Below are positions 6,149 to 6,537 of a stretch of 6,537 bases of DNA, one piece after another (within the stretch, counting starts at the first letter, position 1; each line of letters opens with the position of its first letter). Below the pieces are notes generated by a model. That model saw only the letters and a list, made by a program, of their open reading frames with translations. It had not been told where the DNA came from and searched no databases. The stretch is from an uncultured Bryobacteraceae bacterium. Lineage in GTDB: Bacteria; Acidobacteriota; Terriglobia; Bryobacterales; Bryobacteraceae. The translations under genes were made by a program, and so were the position numbers. Where the stretch lies: the NCBI GenBank assembly GCA_937921835.1, contig CAKZVG010000226.1, positions 1-6,537 on the forward strand. Reading direction: 5' to 3'.

Positions 6149-6537
6149 ATGCGCGTCCTGGGAATCGACTGCGGCACCGAGCGCACCGGTTACGGCGTCA
6201 TCGAAAGCGACGGCCGCACGCACCGCCTGCTGGCGGCGGGGGTGATCGCCACCAGCGCGAAAGAGCCGCTTGAGCGGAGGCTGTGCGCCATCGCCGGCGG
6301 TTTGCGCGCGGTCATCCGCGAGCACCGCCCGGATGCGGCCGCCGTGGAAGAGGTGTTCCACGCGCTGAACGTGAAGACCGCGCTCAAGCTGGCCCACGCG
6401 CGGGGAGTGGCGCTGTTGGCGGTGGCCGAAGCCGCCACGCCGCTGGGGGAGTACTCACCGCTTGAGGTGAAGAACAGCGTGGTAGGCTATGGGCGGGCCG
6501 AGAAACGGCAGGTCAAGCTGATGGTGGCGTCGCTGCT
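6149..6537 (+). CDS. ruvC: Crossover junction endodeoxyribonuclease RuvC (5' part; 3' end outside window)
   Basis: Holliday-junction resolvase that cuts symmetrical strands of recombination junctions as a dimer, working with RuvA and RuvB. The first 129 codons are present of about 165-180 expected. RNase H-like fold motifs: [13 protein letters not shown] (5-17) with catalytic Asp7, and [21 protein letters not shown] (66-86) with catalytic Glu67. [22 protein letters not shown] (101-122) is the conserved segment ahead of the last two acidic residues, which lie past the edge. The ATG at 6149 is preferred because it gives the canonical MRVLGID start; an ATG at 6144 is out of frame. The Shine-Dalgarno is weak (a G-rich run only), and the 19-bp gap after yebC suggests co-transcription. 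ruvA and ruvB are expected next but are not in view. Confidence 0.96.
   Translation, partial: MRVLGIDCGTERTGYGVIESDGRTHRLLAAGVIATSAKEPLERRLCAIAGGLRAVIREHRPDAAAVEEVFHALNVKTALKLAHARGVALLAVAEAATPLGEYSPLEVKNSVVGYGRAEKRQVKLMVASL

Overview
The window is GC-rich (clearly above 60% by eye) and densely coded, with no rRNA, tRNA, CRISPR array or insertion sequence visible. The gene content (a compact cbb3-type oxidase operon with a monoheme third subunit, an ACS-family organic-anion transporter, a yebC-ruvC pair, and a RuvC that opens with a [12 protein letters not shown] motif) fits a soil-type Acidobacteriota chromosome. That taxonomic guess is inference from protein style and was not tested.

Layout. 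The left two thirds (1-4837) reads on the minus strand. In transcription order it holds cutA (4837-4511), an MFS anion transporter (4470-3163), then ccoS (3065-2844), ccoN (2831-1335), ccoO (1338-730) and a CcoP-like membrane cytochrome c (733 to beyond position 1). The last three oxidase genes are joined by 4-bp ATGA stop/start overlaps and each has a good Shine-Dalgarno, so they look like one translationally coupled operon. The right third (4940-6537) reads on the plus strand: an FtsB/DivIC-like septum protein, yebC, and the first 129 codons of ruvC. A 102-bp AT-richer divergent intergenic region (4838-4939) separates the two blocks.

How the genes work together. CcoN, CcoO and CcoP would form a proton-pumping, probably high-affinity haem-copper terminal oxidase: cytochrome c electrons enter through the monohaem subunits and O2 is reduced at the haem b3/CuB site of CcoN. 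CcoS is its assembly factor. The CuB histidines, the haem ligands and the cross-linked-type tyrosine are all present in CcoN. yebC followed by ruvC is a common bacterial arrangement that usually continues into ruvA/ruvB (Holliday-junction processing). CutA and the transporter have no evident functional tie to the oxidase.

I see no wholly novel system. The points most worth a second look are a Glu-to-Gln change in CcoN at the position that in proteobacterial cbb3 enzymes hydrogen-bonds the haem b3 ligand, the monohaem form of the CcoP-like subunit, a perfect 7-3-7 palindrome just ahead of ccoS, and a 7-5-7 hairpin in the yebC leader.
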